Positions 32,138 to 41,853 are shown, counted from the stretch's first letter. The stretch: 64,000 nucleotides of DNA from Sporobacter sp963663605 (GCA_963663605.2 CAXXVF010000002.1:558001-622000); one strand, 5' to 3'. The notes: generated by a model not told the origin, from the sequence alone. Numbers and translations are program-made.

Positions 32138-33391
32138 TCAAATCTTCGAAACCGCCAGGGTTACCGTATAATCTCCAATCGCGCCGACGCTTTCAAAGCC
32201 TCCGATGATGTACACCTTGGCGGTGACGGAAAACGCCCCCGTCGGGTCCGTGTATTCGCTCATATCTGCCACAACACTGATATTTGCCTCGGTGATCGCT
32301 TCGATCTCCTCGGCCGTTCCGCGCAGGAGGATATCCATTGTAGTCGTAATGATGGACACGGTATACCCCTCGGGCAGATTTGTCACCTGAATATTCATCG
32401 TGTCAACACGCTTGGACTCAAGTCCCGTTATATTGACAGCAACGGTCGCCGTTGTTGCGCCGGTCAGGTTGTTTATGCCGTCGGGCAGGAGAATAGTGAA
32501 TTCCTTTGTCGTGGCTGTCAAAAAACTACCCAGGTCGATTGTTCCCAGCAGTATCGAATTGATGTCGTCTAGCATTTCGGCATCGCCGGAAACCATGATC
32601 GTAGACGGTGAAATCGTCTTGACTGTGTTCGTATCGTCCGCGCCGGCTGCCGGCGTCAGGGTGACCTCCAGCGGCAGTTCCTTAAGCATATCGACCTCTA
32701 TGCGCACCAAAACGGTATCCTGGCTGAAGGTCAGCATGTCCGACACGACCTCGTGCCCTTCCGCATCCATCAGCATGAACGACAGGTTCTCTTCAACCGT
32801 CTTGGATATGTTGTCTCGCTGTACGTTTACCCACGCGGATTCGATCTGAGAAACGACCTCCTCCGGTCCGTAAACCGTTATTGTGCCGGGCGTTATTTCC
32901 ATAGGCTTGGCCTGATACCCTTCAGCCACGCTGCCGCTGAAGGTTCCTTCTAACGGCACTTCCTTTTTATCCTGCTCGTCAACCGTCAGCGTAACGGTAT
33001 TAGGCGTGCCCGACGTCGTCGTGACGGAACTGTCATTTACTTCAAGCGGCAGATTCGGATCGTAAGACAGCTGCCAGACACCCTTGGAGTCCACCTCGGC
33101 CAGATCGACCGTCACGGTCACGTTCTGATTGTCAAGCTGCACGACGCTGCTGCGTTTTCCCGTGAAGCGGAGCGTAACGGTATCCGCGCTTCTTTCGGTG
33201 ATAACAAGCCCTCTGTCCGTTACATAATCCTCGTTGATATATTCTATCTTAACGCCCTTGACAGTGAAATCTTCTTCCGGATTTTCAATATAAGCCACAT
33301 ACAGCCAGATCGTTAATGACGCCAGGATTGAAAAAACGATATAGAACGCTTTGCTTCCAAATACTTTTCGTATCCCGTTTCTCATCTTCAT
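32138..33391 (-). CDS. cdaR: CdaR, YbbR-domain regulator of diadenylate cyclase
   Basis: 417 residues. One N-terminal membrane segment (FYIVFSILASLTIWLYVAYI), then about four extracellular YbbR repeats of some 85 residues each. CdaR binds and regulates the adjacent CdaA. It overlaps cdaA by four bases (33388-33391), which is the standard pairing. Confidence 0.94.
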   Translation of the reverse strand: MKMRNGIRKVFGSKAFYIVFSILASLTIWLYVAYIENPEEDFTVKGVKIEYINEDYVTDRGLVITERSADTVTLRFTGKRSSVVQLDNQNVTVTVDLAEVDSKGVWQLSYDPNLPLEVNDSSVTTTSGTPNTVTLTVDEQDKKEVPLEGTFSGSVAEGYQAKPMEITPGTITVYGPEEVVSQIESAWVNVQRDNISKTVEENLSFMLMDAEGHEVVSDMLTFSQDTVLVRIEVDMLKELPLEVTLTPAAGADDTNTVKTISPSTIMVSGDAEMLDDINSILLGTIDLGSFLTATTKEFTILLPDGINNLTGATTATVAVNITGLESKRVDTMNIQVTNLPEGYTVSIITTTMDILLRGTAEEIEAITEANISVVADMSEYTDPTGAFSVTAKVYIIGGFESVGAIGDYTVTLAVSKI

Positions 33392-34239
33392 CTTCTCACC
33401 CTGCCTCTGTCCAGCCCGTTATTGTCCGAACGTGCGGCGTTTTCAGGCAGCAGTTCGTTTTTCAGCAGTTTTTCAAACGTGTCCTGCGCCAGATGCCGCT
33501 TGAGCATCCCGCCGACAGCGACGGAAATAGAGCCGGTTTCCTCCGATACGATGACGACGACCGCGTCCGTGACCTCGCTGATCCCGATTGCAGCCCGGTG
33601 GCGTGTTCCAAGGTCCCTGCTTATGTTTGTGTTTGAAGACAGCGGAAGCATGCAGGACGCCGCGATTATACGGCCGTCCCGGACAATTACGGCGCCGTCG
33701 TGAAGCGGCGATTTCGGAAAGAATATACTGGTTAAGAGCTCGTCCGACAACAGGGAATCCAGCCGCGTGCCGGTCTTCACAAAGTCGGCAAGCGGTATCT
33801 CCCGTTCAAAGACGATCAGCGCGCCTGTCCTTTTTTTGGACATTTCAACACACGCGGCAACGGTGTTGGAAATGCTCTCCTCGATCACTCCGATATTGAC
33901 CTTCTTGCCGAATATAAACTTGATGTTGCTGCTGCCCATCTGTTCAAGGAAACGCCGCAGCTCCGGCTGGAACAGGATTATAAGTACCAATACGCCAAGT
34001 TTCAGCGTCTGTCCGATCAAAAAATTGATAACGTCAAGATTGAGCAGATAGGAGATCCACATGACCGCCAAAATAAGAATGATGCCTTTTATGACGCTGC
34101 CGGAGCTGGTTTTCCGGACGACCGTCAAAAGGCGGTAAATGATATACGCGACAATGGCTATGTCAAGGATATCCCAAGGAATATCCATTGTCATTATTAT
34201 GTTCTGCAGTATGACCAGAACTTCTCTTATGGAATCCAT
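33388..34239 (-). CDS. cdaA: diadenylate cyclase CdaA
   Basis: 283 residues. Three N-terminal membrane helices (about 15-100), then the DAC domain with SPLHDGAVIVRDGRI (DGA motif) and LGTRHRAAIGISEV (RHR motif). It makes cyclic-di-AMP from two ATP; this nucleotide controls potassium and osmotic balance. It is the usual CdaA-CdaR pair. Bacillus glmM, often third, is absent here. No obvious riboswitch or ydaO-type element precedes it. Confidence 0.97.
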   Translation of the reverse strand: MDSIREVLVILQNIIMTMDIPWDILDIAIVAYIIYRLLTVVRKTSSGSVIKGIILILAVMWISYLLNLDVINFLIGQTLKLGVLVLIILFQPELRRFLEQMGSSNIKFIFGKKVNIGVIEESISNTVAACVEMSKKRTGALIVFEREIPLADFVKTGTRLDSLLSDELLTSIFFPKSPLHDGAVIVRDGRIIAASCMLPLSSNTNISRDLGTRHRAAIGISEVTDAVVVIVSEETGSISVAVGGMLKRHLAQDTFEKLLKNELLPENAARSDNNGLDRGRVRR

Positions 34240-34418
34240 AACGTACTCATCCTCAGTTACACATTTTATCTTTATGTACTGCCGTTTGCGGCCTTCTCCG
34301 GCTGCACTATGTAGTATTTGTGCATTATTAACTTATTATATTATAAATAAAGTCAATTGGCAACGCCTCATCTGTGAACATTTTGTTTTATTTTCCCGTT
34401 GCTGCCCGTGCTGACGCT

Positions 34419-35543
34419 TTAATACGTCCGTACGATTTCCCGGACAGCGCCCACGAGGTACCGGATGTCCCTTTTGGTATTGAAAGCGGATACGCTCACG
34501 CGCACCGTCCCTGTTTTTATCGTACCGGCCGTCCTGTGCGCCAGCGGCGCGCAGTGCAGTCCCGTCCGAACGCAGATGCCGCGTCTGGCCAATTCTTCTC
34601 CGACGGTCTCGCAGGGCATTTCCTCTACAACAAACGACAGGACGCCGCTCTGGCAGTATCCGTATTCACTGAAGAAAACCCGTACCCGGTCTGTCTTTAT
34701 AAGCGCGCCGGCCGCTTCGTCGATCAGCGCATGTTCATGCGCGAATATCTTCTGCGGGCTTTTTTTTGCTATAAAGGCCAGTCCCACCCTGAGGCCGGCG
34801 ATGCCCGGCATATTATGCGTACCGGCCTCGGCTATGTCCGGCAACTCCTCCGGCATTTCTGCATAAAGCGACCGGCTGCCCGTACCGCCCTCGAGTATGC
34901 TGTCCGGTCTTTTTGCGCAGAGCAGAAGGCCGGTCCCCTGCGGACCGTAAAGCCCCTTATGGCCCGGCATGCATACGAAATCCGCGCCCAGTTTTTGAAA
35001 GTCTATGTCTATGACGCCCGCAGACTGAGACGCATCCAGAATAAACGGTATCCTTTTTTCGCGGCACGCCTGGGCGATCCGTTCCACCGGCATAATATAG
35101 CCGAACACGTTTGAGATATGATTGCATATGACAAGATCGATGTCGCCGCTTAAACGCCGTTCGAATTCATGCAGCGCCATTTCCGGCTCGAAGAGTTCCG
35201 AGGCGGCAGTCGTCACCCGCGCGCCGACTGCGTGAAGCGGCCGCGTTACGCTGTTATGCTCGTATCCGGAGATGATGACTTTACCGTCCTTGCGTGCAAA
35301 CGTCTTGATTGCGATATTCAGGGCGTGCGTAGCGTTGAATGTAAAAACGACGTTATCCGGATGCCCGACGTGAAACAGACCGGCCGCGGCCACCCTGCAT
35401 GCGTAAGCCGTCTCAGCCGCCTTCAGCGCAGGCGGGTGCACGCTCCTGCCCGGGCTCGTCATGTGACCGATCGACCAGGCCGCGCTTTTTGAAACGCCGG
35501 GCGGTTTGCAGAGCGTTGTCGCGGCATTGTCCAGATAGATCAT
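34419..35543 (-). CDS. cysteine desulfurase-like aminotransferase class V
   Basis: 374 residues, PLP fold type I. The N terminus IYLDNAATTLCKPPGVSKSA, PLP Lys in FVCMPGHKGLYGPQGTG, and the catalytic Cys in RTGLHCAPLAHRT. This is the short group-II-type family that appears with DUF3343 and SirA-like proteins, and it may supply sulfur or selenium. It overlaps the DUF3343 gene by four bases (35540-35543). An Fe-S role is possible; no iscU lies nearby. Confidence 0.88.
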   Translation of the reverse strand: MIYLDNAATTLCKPPGVSKSAAWSIGHMTSPGRSVHPPALKAAETAYACRVAAAGLFHVGHPDNVVFTFNATHALNIAIKTFARKDGKVIISGYEHNSVTRPLHAVGARVTTAASELFEPEMALHEFERRLSGDIDLVICNHISNVFGYIMPVERIAQACREKRIPFILDASQSAGVIDIDFQKLGADFVCMPGHKGLYGPQGTGLLLCAKRPDSILEGGTGSRSLYAEMPEELPDIAEAGTHNMPGIAGLRVGLAFIAKKSPQKIFAHEHALIDEAAGALIKTDRVRVFFSEYGYCQSGVLSFVVEEMPCETVGEELARRGICVRTGLHCAPLAHRTAGTIKTGTVRVSVSAFNTKRDIRYLVGAVREIVRTY

Positions 35544-35794
35544 AAATCGACCTCGCCGTAATTGCCGTCGGCGTACAGGACAAAAATCTTGATCGGATAA
35601 AGCTCGGCGTTTTTAAGGGCAATGAGGGCATTTGAGACTTTGTTGGACGAGACCTTGACGCAGTATCCGCAGCCGTCCGGGGATATATGCTGCGGGACTT
35701 TTGTGAGGATGGATGTTATTCCGGCATGCTCGAGCGCTTTTGCCGTGCGCTGCGCATAGGTGAGCGACCGGCAGATCAACATATAATACACCAT
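35540..35794 (-). CDS. DUF3343 family, possible sulfur/selenium carrier
   Basis: 84 residues: MVYYMLICRSLTYAQRTAKA, and ISPDGCGYCVKVSSNKVSN. The CGYC pair matches the Cys motif of DUF3343 proteins, predicted S or Se carriers in Clostridia. It is translationally coupled to the desulfurase-like gene. A GGGAGGGG site precedes the ATG. Confidence 0.82.
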   Translation of the reverse strand: MVYYMLICRSLTYAQRTAKALEHAGITSILTKVPQHISPDGCGYCVKVSSNKVSNALIALKNAELYPIKIFVLYADGNYGEVDL

Positions 35795-35997
35795 TGGGAT
35801 TTGCCCCTCCCGGCAATGTTTTCGGCGTGGTGCTTAATACTAATGTTCAATAGAAAGTTTTAAAAGTTCAGCGAGTACTAAGTGTCTCTATTGAGTACTT
35901 GTATAAACCTTCGGCGGAAATAAAACGACGAAGGCACGCCGTTATCCCATACTATGCCGGCTAACGTTCAATGGATTTTATTTTATACAAAAAAATC

Positions 35998-36025
35998 AGC
36001 TCTCCGGGCCGGTCCCGAAAAGCTG
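35998..36025 (-). terminator. terminator of ispF
   Basis: On the minus strand CAGCT-TTTCGGGACCGGCCCGGAG-AGCTG followed by ATTTTTTTG. The inner pair CGGG / CCCG makes a second helix. Confidence 0.7.
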
Positions 36026-36048
36026 TCTTTATAATTATTATACTCTTC

Positions 36049-36531
36049 TTATACGTCAGTCTCTTCCAGCAGTACGACGGCGTGGGAGGCTATGCCGAGC
36101 CCTTCGCCCGTAAAGCCCATTTTTTCCTCCGTTGTGGCTTTGACGCTGATGCGGTCAATGCCGACGCCCATCGCCGCCGCCGTTTTTTCCCGCATCTGTC
36201 CGATATACGGGGAAAGTCTCGGCCTTTGCGCAATAATGGTGATATCGGCGTTTTGAAGCCTGTAGCCTTTCTCCGTGATCATGCCGCAGACGGTTTTCAA
36301 AAGCGTAAGGCTGTCCGCGTCTTTATATTTATCGTCTTTATCCGGAAAAACGCCGCCGATATCGCCGAGCGCCAAAGCGCCTAAAAGCGCGTCCATCAGC
36401 GCGTGGATGGGCACATCCGCATCCGAATGCCCGTCCGGGCCGACGTCACAGGGAACCGTCACGCCGCACAAAATACATGGCCGACCCGCTTTGAGGCGAT
36501 GCGCGTCATACCCGTGGCCGATTCTCATCAT
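36049..36531 (-). CDS. ispF: 2-C-methyl-D-erythritol 2,4-cyclodiphosphate synthase
   Basis: 160 residues from ATG 36531 (AGGAGGC upstream). MRIGHGYDAHRL with the metal Asp/His pair, then GHSDADVPIHALMDALLGAL with the second metal site, and the SVKATTEEKMGFTGEGLGI end are all intact. It closes the cyclic diphosphate in the MEP isoprenoid route. Overlaps ispD by 26 bases. Confidence 0.97.
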   Translation of the reverse strand: MMRIGHGYDAHRLKAGRPCILCGVTVPCDVGPDGHSDADVPIHALMDALLGALALGDIGGVFPDKDDKYKDADSLTLLKTVCGMITEKGYRLQNADITIIAQRPRLSPYIGQMREKTAAAMGVGIDRISVKATTEEKMGFTGEGLGIASHAVVLLEETDV

Positions 36532-37255
36532 TCTGCCTCCTGTCAAAAAGCGCCTTGGCGTAAAGAATATCCGTCTTCGTCGTCAGTTTTATATTTTCCC
36601 TTGAGCCCGTTGTCAGCTTGACCGGGCATCCGAGCGCCTCAACAGCCATGCAGTCGTCCGTTATGTAAAGGGATTTATCAATGGCGTTTTGAAGCGCGCC
36701 TTTTATAAGCTCCGCCGTAAAGATCTGCGGCGTCTGTATCTCGAACAACGAGGACCGGTCAACCGTCTTAACGACCATGCCGTTTTTAGCCTGCTTGACC
36801 GTCGAAGTGACGGGTACGGCCGGCGCCGCCGCGTTGAATTTTGACGCGGCTTCCATCACGACGGAAATAAGACCTTCCGTAATAAACGGGCGCGCCCCGT
36901 CGTGAATGGCGATGAGACCCGCCTTCGGCGACGCCTGCAGGACGCCTTTATAGACGGATTCCAGCCGCGACGCACCGCCTGCTATGATTTTACTTACCTT
37001 TTCGATATGATGCTCCGTGCACATCGCCGAGACATTTTCGATCTCCTCGGGCCGCGTCACGACGATGATTTCCTTTACGCTGCCGCTTCTGGACAGCGCC
37101 GACAAAGTGTGCGCCAGAACCGGCTTGCCGCCGATCTCGATAAACAGTTTATCCAGGCCGCCCATCCGGACGGACGAGCCGGCCGCGGCTACGACGGCGC
37201 TGCAGGATCTTTTTCCGGCGACCTTGTTAAACGCTTTTTTCAGTCCCAAAATCAT
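36506..37255 (-). CDS. ispD: 2-C-methyl-D-erythritol 4-phosphate cytidylyltransferase
   Basis: 249 residues from ATG 37255 (GGAGGGG site). An N-terminal extension of about 15 residues precedes the nucleotidyl transferase fold: VVAAAGSSVRMGGLDKLFIE (dinucleotide-binding loop), GGASRLESVYKGV, AIHDGARPFI and QTPQIFTAELIKGA. Makes CDP-ME. With ispF and ispH-S1 in the same region it supplies the MEP pathway. Confidence 0.96.
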   Translation of the reverse strand: MILGLKKAFNKVAGKRSCSAVVAAAGSSVRMGGLDKLFIEIGGKPVLAHTLSALSRSGSVKEIIVVTRPEEIENVSAMCTEHHIEKVSKIIAGGASRLESVYKGVLQASPKAGLIAIHDGARPFITEGLISVVMEAASKFNAAAPAVPVTSTVKQAKNGMVVKTVDRSSLFEIQTPQIFTAELIKGALQNAIDKSLYITDDCMAVEALGCPVKLTTGSRENIKLTTKTDILYAKALFDRRQNDENRPRV

Positions 37256-37321
37256 CTGCGTCCCCTCCACAAGGCGGAATTTACTTATACGGTCGTTATA
37301 CAGATCCTTTATAAGAAAAAG

Positions 37322-37339
37322 GCGGAGGTATTCCTCCGC
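37322..37339 (-). terminator. terminator of carD
   Basis: GCGGAGG-AATA-CCTCCGC on the minus strand, followed by CTTTTTC. It lies 57 bases past the carD stop, before ispD. Confidence 0.75.
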
Positions 37340-37396
37340 TTAAACTTGATGCGCTGCAGCTTATTACTTTCGTATAAGCGAATAAACTTCCGGCCG

Positions 37397-37873
37397 TCAG
37401 GCCAGTACGGAATTTATGCGCGTCTCGACCTCTTCATATGTTTTCTTTTGTGATAACACAAGCTCTGATATCAGTATCTGTTTGGCAGAATGCAGCATCT
37501 TACGCTCGCCTGTTGATAATCCCTTTTCGCCATCGCGCGTCATAAGCCCCTTAACGACACGCGCGACCTCTATCAGATCGCCGCTTTTCAGCCGCTGCAT
37601 ATTTTCACGGTAACGCCTGTTCCAGTTTGATGTCATATCGGCTTCAATCTCCGACATCAGGTTCATGAGAGACTCCGCTGTTTCAGAATCGACAATCGGT
37701 CTTACGCCAATCGCATTGCAGCTTTCCGTCGGTATCATTACAACCATTCCGCCCGCGGGCATTTTTAGTACATAATACTGTCTTGTGCAGCCGTCAATCT
37801 TCTTCTCTTCGATTTTTTCTATGATACCGGCTCCGTGCATGGGGTGCGCAATCATATCGCCAACTCTGAACAT
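37397..37873 (-). CDS. CarD/CdnL-family transcription regulator
   Basis: 158 residues. N-terminal Tudor-like CarD domain (MFRVGDMIAHPMHGAGIIEK, YYVLKMPAGGMVVMIPTESC) that binds the RNA polymerase beta subunit, and a C-terminal helical domain (NWNRRYRENMQRLKSGDLIE, GLSTGERKMLHSAKQIL) that stabilises the open complex, especially at rRNA promoters. Full length. It is monocistronic or leads ispD-ispF at a distance. Confidence 0.94.
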   Translation of the reverse strand: MFRVGDMIAHPMHGAGIIEKIEEKKIDGCTRQYYVLKMPAGGMVVMIPTESCNAIGVRPIVDSETAESLMNLMSEIEADMTSNWNRRYRENMQRLKSGDLIEVARVVKGLMTRDGEKGLSTGERKMLHSAKQILISELVLSQKKTYEEVETRINSVLA

Positions 37874-38079
37874 ATCCTACTCCCTCTTACATCCAATAAA
37901 CCTTTCATACCATCACACATAAAACTATTATATACCCTTTTTGCATGATAGTTCAAGTGTTTTCGTCAACTATTTCCTTATATGTGCTAGCTGTTCACGC
38001 ATTCTTTTGTCAAAATCACGGAATATATCAGTAGTCATTTTTATTATATAATTAGTTTTTTGCCATTTTTGAGAAAAAT

Positions 38080-38111
38080 ATACCGGAAACGTTTCATGTA
38101 CGCTTCCGGTA
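38080..38111 (-). terminator. terminator of the ispH-S1 gene
   Basis: On the minus strand TACCGGAAGCGT-acatga-AACGTTTCCGGTA with one mismatch and T runs on both sides. The gap 37874-38161 holds no gene that I can see. Confidence 0.7.
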
Positions 38112-38161
38112 TTTTTTTCATATGCAGTATTTCCGACGCGAAATCAATCCGCTGTCTTCAA

Positions 38162-40510
38162 TTAGTCCGTTTCGTCTTCTTCGGAATTTTCAGTATCAAG
38201 CGTTTCAGACGACGTTTCGTAAACGATTTCCATCGGTTCATCCAACGGCGCGGAGACCGGTTCGTTCATTAAAGCGCGTATACTCAGGGAAACCTTGTGT
38301 TTCTCCATATCTATATCGGTGATCTTTACGTCGGCCGTCATACCCTCGGACAGCACTTCCGAAGGAAGACCGATCCGGTGGTCTGTGATCTGCGATATGT
38401 GGATCAATCCGTCCACGCCCGGTATGATTTCGGCAAAAGCGCCGAACGGCATAAGCTTCACGATTTTCACATTGACCGTTTCCCCGATGCTGTGTGCCGT
38501 TGTGAACTTGACCCAGGGATTATCTTCATCTTTCTTGTAGCCCAGAGAAATCTTGTTCTTTTCCCGGTCAAACGAAATAACGTAAACTTCGATTTCGTCG
38601 CCGATCTTAAGCAGATCGGACGGCTGGTTGATCCGCGTCCAGCTCAGTTCGGAAACATGGACCATACCGTCGATGCCGCCGATGTCGACGAACGCGCCGT
38701 AAGAGGTCATGGACTTAACGACACCGCTGTAAATTTTACCCTCTTCGATATCTGCCCATATTTTTTCCATTTTTTCGCGGCGCTCGTCATTCAATACGGA
38801 ACGGATCGACCCGACAACACGGCGTCTTGAATGGTTTACTTCCGTGACGCGCAGCCGCACTTTCGTTTTGATGAGCGGCGTCATCGGCTCGTTTTTCGGG
38901 ATCCCTGTCTGAGACGCCGGCACGAACACACGCACGCCCTTGACGGATACGACGATGCCGCCCTTGTTTTCTTCCGTTACGGTTCCTTCGACAATCGTCT
39001 TGTCGTTTTTAGCCGTTTCGATATCTTCCCAGTTCTTCACGGAATCCAGGCGCTTTTTGGAGAGCATCACCGTGCCCTCCACGTCATTGACGCGCAGAAC
39101 AAAGGTTTCGATCAGGTCGCCGATCTTTATGATATCCTCAGCCTTAACCGTGGGATCGTCCGTCAGCTCCGTCAGTGGTATGTAACCCGACTGCTTTGTG
39201 CCCAGATCGACAGAAATTTCCGTCTGCGTGATCGCGGCGATTGTTCCGGTCACTTTTTGGCCGGTGGTCAAGGTTTTTATCGACTTTTCGAGCATTTCCT
39301 CGAATGTCTCGTCGGCCGTTGCGTCCTGATTTCCATCTTCGTCTTCTTCCGTGACCGCATCGGCTTCGGATGCGTCTGCTGTTTCCTCGGATATATTTAT
39401 TCCGGCTTCGCCGTTTAAATCATCACCAGATTCATCTGCCTCCGGCGCTTCAGCCTTCCCGGCATCCTCCGTTTCGGCAGTTTCCTCGCCTGCAGCAGCT
39501 TTTTCGCCAGCATCTTCGGCTGCGTCTGCGCCGTTTTCTTCAGGCTCGGCTCCAGCTGCCTCCGTTTCACTCACGGCTGCAGTATCGACGGGCTTTTCTT
39601 CTTCGTTCTTGATTTCGCTGTTTTCACTGACTTGTGTTTTACCGCCTGTTTCTTCGATATTCATTTCATCACTCAACATCTGACAGACCTCCTCAATTAT
39701 CCACGCCGGCGTTGAAGCGCCTGCAGTAATTCCGACAGTGTCAGACTCACTGAGGTTTGAAATGTCAAGCTCATCCGCGGTTTCGACAAAAAATACTCTT
39801 TTGCAATACTTCCTGCATATTTCGGCAAGCCTGTGGCTGTTGGCACTGGACTTGCCTCCGATAACAATCATTGCGTCTGCTTCACAAGAGATTTCTTTGG
39901 CCTCTTCCTGGCGCTTTAACGTGGCGTTGCATATTGTATCAAATATTTCGCAGTTTGTACACTCTTTTTTTAGCGTTTTACAGCATGAATCAAATACGTC
40001 GCGTGTGTTGGTCGTCTGGCAAACAGCCGTTATCGGCGCGTCCTTATTTTCAGGTGATTCATTTATCCAGCGCAGCAGCTGCTCGGCCGTTTCAATGATC
40101 ACGCAGTCGCCGCACCAGCTGGAGATTGCTTCGATTTCCGGATGGTTTTTTTCGCCGATTATGATGATTTTTCTGCCTGCTTCCGATTCCGAACGCACGA
40201 TCGAGTGGATTTTAGCAACATTTGGGCACGTCGCGTCGATCAAATCCGCACCGAGTTTTCTGAGCGTATCTATATCGGATTTCTTTGCGCCGTGCGAGCG
40301 TATGATTACGGTGTCGCCGGCGTTTATCTCGCAAACGCCGCCTGCTTCGCGCACGCCCATCTTCGCCAGCTCTCCGGTAACGCTCGCGTTGTGTATGATG
40401 GGTCCGAGCGTTACGCAGCTTTTACATTCGCCCGCTGCTTCCCGGCACAGCTTTACGGCGCGGCGAACGCCGTAACAGAAGCCGGCTGATTTCGCCAGTA
40501 TCAGCTTCAT
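38162..40510 (-). CDS. ispH: fused 4-hydroxy-3-methylbut-2-enyl diphosphate reductase (IspH) and ribosomal protein S1
   Basis: 782 residues. The N-terminal IspH (about 1-285) holds the Fe-S Cys residues: Cys12 (AGFCYGVRRAV), Cys in DATCPNVAKI and Cys in ICNATLKRQEE. It makes IPP and DMAPP. A highly acidic, Ala/Glu-rich linker of about 110 residues follows (about 290-400). The C-terminal half has four S1 RNA-binding domains (VTGTIAAITQTEISVDLGTK; VEGTVTEENKGGIVVSVKGV; YSGVVKSMTSYGAFVDIGGI; VNVKIVKLMPFGAFAEIIPG). Such fusions occur in many Clostridia. It couples isoprenoid and translation proteins on one chain. ATGA overlap with plsC. Confidence 0.96.
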   Translation of the reverse strand: MKLILAKSAGFCYGVRRAVKLCREAAGECKSCVTLGPIIHNASVTGELAKMGVREAGGVCEINAGDTVIIRSHGAKKSDIDTLRKLGADLIDATCPNVAKIHSIVRSESEAGRKIIIIGEKNHPEIEAISSWCGDCVIIETAEQLLRWINESPENKDAPITAVCQTTNTRDVFDSCCKTLKKECTNCEIFDTICNATLKRQEEAKEISCEADAMIVIGGKSSANSHRLAEICRKYCKRVFFVETADELDISNLSESDTVGITAGASTPAWIIEEVCQMLSDEMNIEETGGKTQVSENSEIKNEEEKPVDTAAVSETEAAGAEPEENGADAAEDAGEKAAAGEETAETEDAGKAEAPEADESGDDLNGEAGINISEETADASEADAVTEEDEDGNQDATADETFEEMLEKSIKTLTTGQKVTGTIAAITQTEISVDLGTKQSGYIPLTELTDDPTVKAEDIIKIGDLIETFVLRVNDVEGTVMLSKKRLDSVKNWEDIETAKNDKTIVEGTVTEENKGGIVVSVKGVRVFVPASQTGIPKNEPMTPLIKTKVRLRVTEVNHSRRRVVGSIRSVLNDERREKMEKIWADIEEGKIYSGVVKSMTSYGAFVDIGGIDGMVHVSELSWTRINQPSDLLKIGDEIEVYVISFDREKNKISLGYKKDEDNPWVKFTTAHSIGETVNVKIVKLMPFGAFAEIIPGVDGLIHISQITDHRIGLPSEVLSEGMTADVKITDIDMEKHKVSLSIRALMNEPVSAPLDEPMEIVYETSSETLDTENSEEDETD

Positions 40511-41121
40511 GACGCGGCTTCTCCGGCGCTTGTATCTAACGCGTCTATACCGTCCATAAGCTCCTTGGCAAGGCTGACATATTCCTCTTGTGACAGTTTG
40601 CGCCGTTCCGGGTTGACTAAATATGGCTCTTTAAATACGATCCTGATCTTATGAAACGGTTTTTTCCTTCTTGGCAGGTAGACCGGCACGACTGGGGCGT
40701 TCATCTGGTCGGCAATGCGTACGGCGCCTGTTTTTGCTGATTTGACGCCCGCTTCGCGCACGCGCGTGCCCTCCGGGAAGATACCGATCTTTTCGCCATC
40801 TTTTAGATACTTGAGCGCCGTCTTGATTGTACGGGTATCTTTTTTTCCGCGATCCACCGGAAACGATCCGATCGCTTTGATGACTGCGGACAACACCGGT
40901 ATCTTGAACAGCTCGTTCTTGGCCATATAATGTATATGGTTGTCGATTCCGGCGGCCAGCGATATCATGACCGGGTCAAAATTGCTGGAATGGTTCGCGC
41001 ACAGGACCGCAGGACCGTCCGGTATGTTTTCCTTCCCGACGACGTCGAAACGGTAAAACGGTGATAAAACAATGATTAAAAAATAGTAAAGACGCCTGTA
41101 TGCGCGGTATGCCTTATTCAT
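40507..41121 (-). CDS. plsC: 1-acyl-sn-glycerol-3-phosphate acyltransferase
   Basis: 204 residues from ATG 41121, which overlaps the cmk stop as ATGA. A membrane helix (YYFLIIVLSPFYRF) is followed by the acyltransferase motifs NHSSNFDP (HX4D), AIGSFPVDRGK and FPEGTRVREAG. Makes phosphatidic acid. The set cmk-plsC-ispH is a common clostridial arrangement. Confidence 0.95.
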   Translation of the reverse strand: MNKAYRAYRRLYYFLIIVLSPFYRFDVVGKENIPDGPAVLCANHSSNFDPVMISLAAGIDNHIHYMAKNELFKIPVLSAVIKAIGSFPVDRGKKDTRTIKTALKYLKDGEKIGIFPEGTRVREAGVKSAKTGAVRIADQMNAPVVPVYLPRRKKPFHKIRIVFKEPYLVNPERRKLSQEEYVSLAKELMDGIDALDTSAGEAAS

Positions 41122-41795
41122 AAGCTCAGCTTCGATTCCGCCAGCGCCGAAATCGCCTCCATACATTGCTCTAAATTCAATTCTGTCGTATCCAGCATGA
41201 CGGCGTCGTCCGCCGCCTTCAAAGGCGCCGCAGTACGCTCGCTGTCGTTTTTATCGCGGTACGCGATATCCCGGAGTACATCCTCATACGTCGTCTCGAC
41301 GTTCTTCTCCTTCAGCTCGCAAAAACGCCTTTCGGCGCGTACCTCCGGCTTTGCCGTCAAAAACACCTTCAGGCCCGCTTCCGGGAGTACGACCGTGCCG
41401 ATATCCCGTCCGTCCATGACGACGTTATATTTAACGGCCATTTCCTTCTGCATCGAAAGCAGGAACGCCCGAACCGGCTTCATGGCCGAAACGTCGGATG
41501 CGTATATGGACGCCTGCGGGAGCCTTATGTCCGACGTTACGTCTTCGCCGTTTAAAAACATGCGCTGGACGCCCGCGTCGTCGTAGCGCATTTCAATATT
41601 GATTTCCGGCAGAAGCGCCGTCACCTTTTCCTCGTCCTTTGACGGCACGCCGCTTCTAAGCGCGAACAGTCCGACCGTTCGGTACAAGGCGCCCGTGTCG
41701 ACGTATATGAGGCCGAATCTCCTTGCGGTCATTCTGGCAAGCGTGCTTTTTCCGGCGCCGCACGGCCCGTCGATGGCGATGCTATTTCTTTCCAT
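41118..41795 (-). CDS. cmk: cytidylate kinase
   Basis: 225 residues. P-loop DGPCGAGKSTLARM, YVDTGALYRTVG and DGRDIGTVVLPEA. Phosphorylates CMP and dCMP. The start ATG at 41795 is weakly preceded by a GGACAATCG stretch. Usual order with plsC, coupling by ATGA. Confidence 0.96.
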   Translation of the reverse strand: MERNSIAIDGPCGAGKSTLARMTARRFGLIYVDTGALYRTVGLFALRSGVPSKDEEKVTALLPEINIEMRYDDAGVQRMFLNGEDVTSDIRLPQASIYASDVSAMKPVRAFLLSMQKEMAVKYNVVMDGRDIGTVVLPEAGLKVFLTAKPEVRAERRFCELKEKNVETTYEDVLRDIAYRDKNDSERTAAPLKAADDAVMLDTTELNLEQCMEAISALAESKLSL

Positions 41796-41853
41796 TAATC
41801 GATTGTCCTTTCGGGTTTAGTATAATCAAATTAAATCCGGTCATACCAGATGC

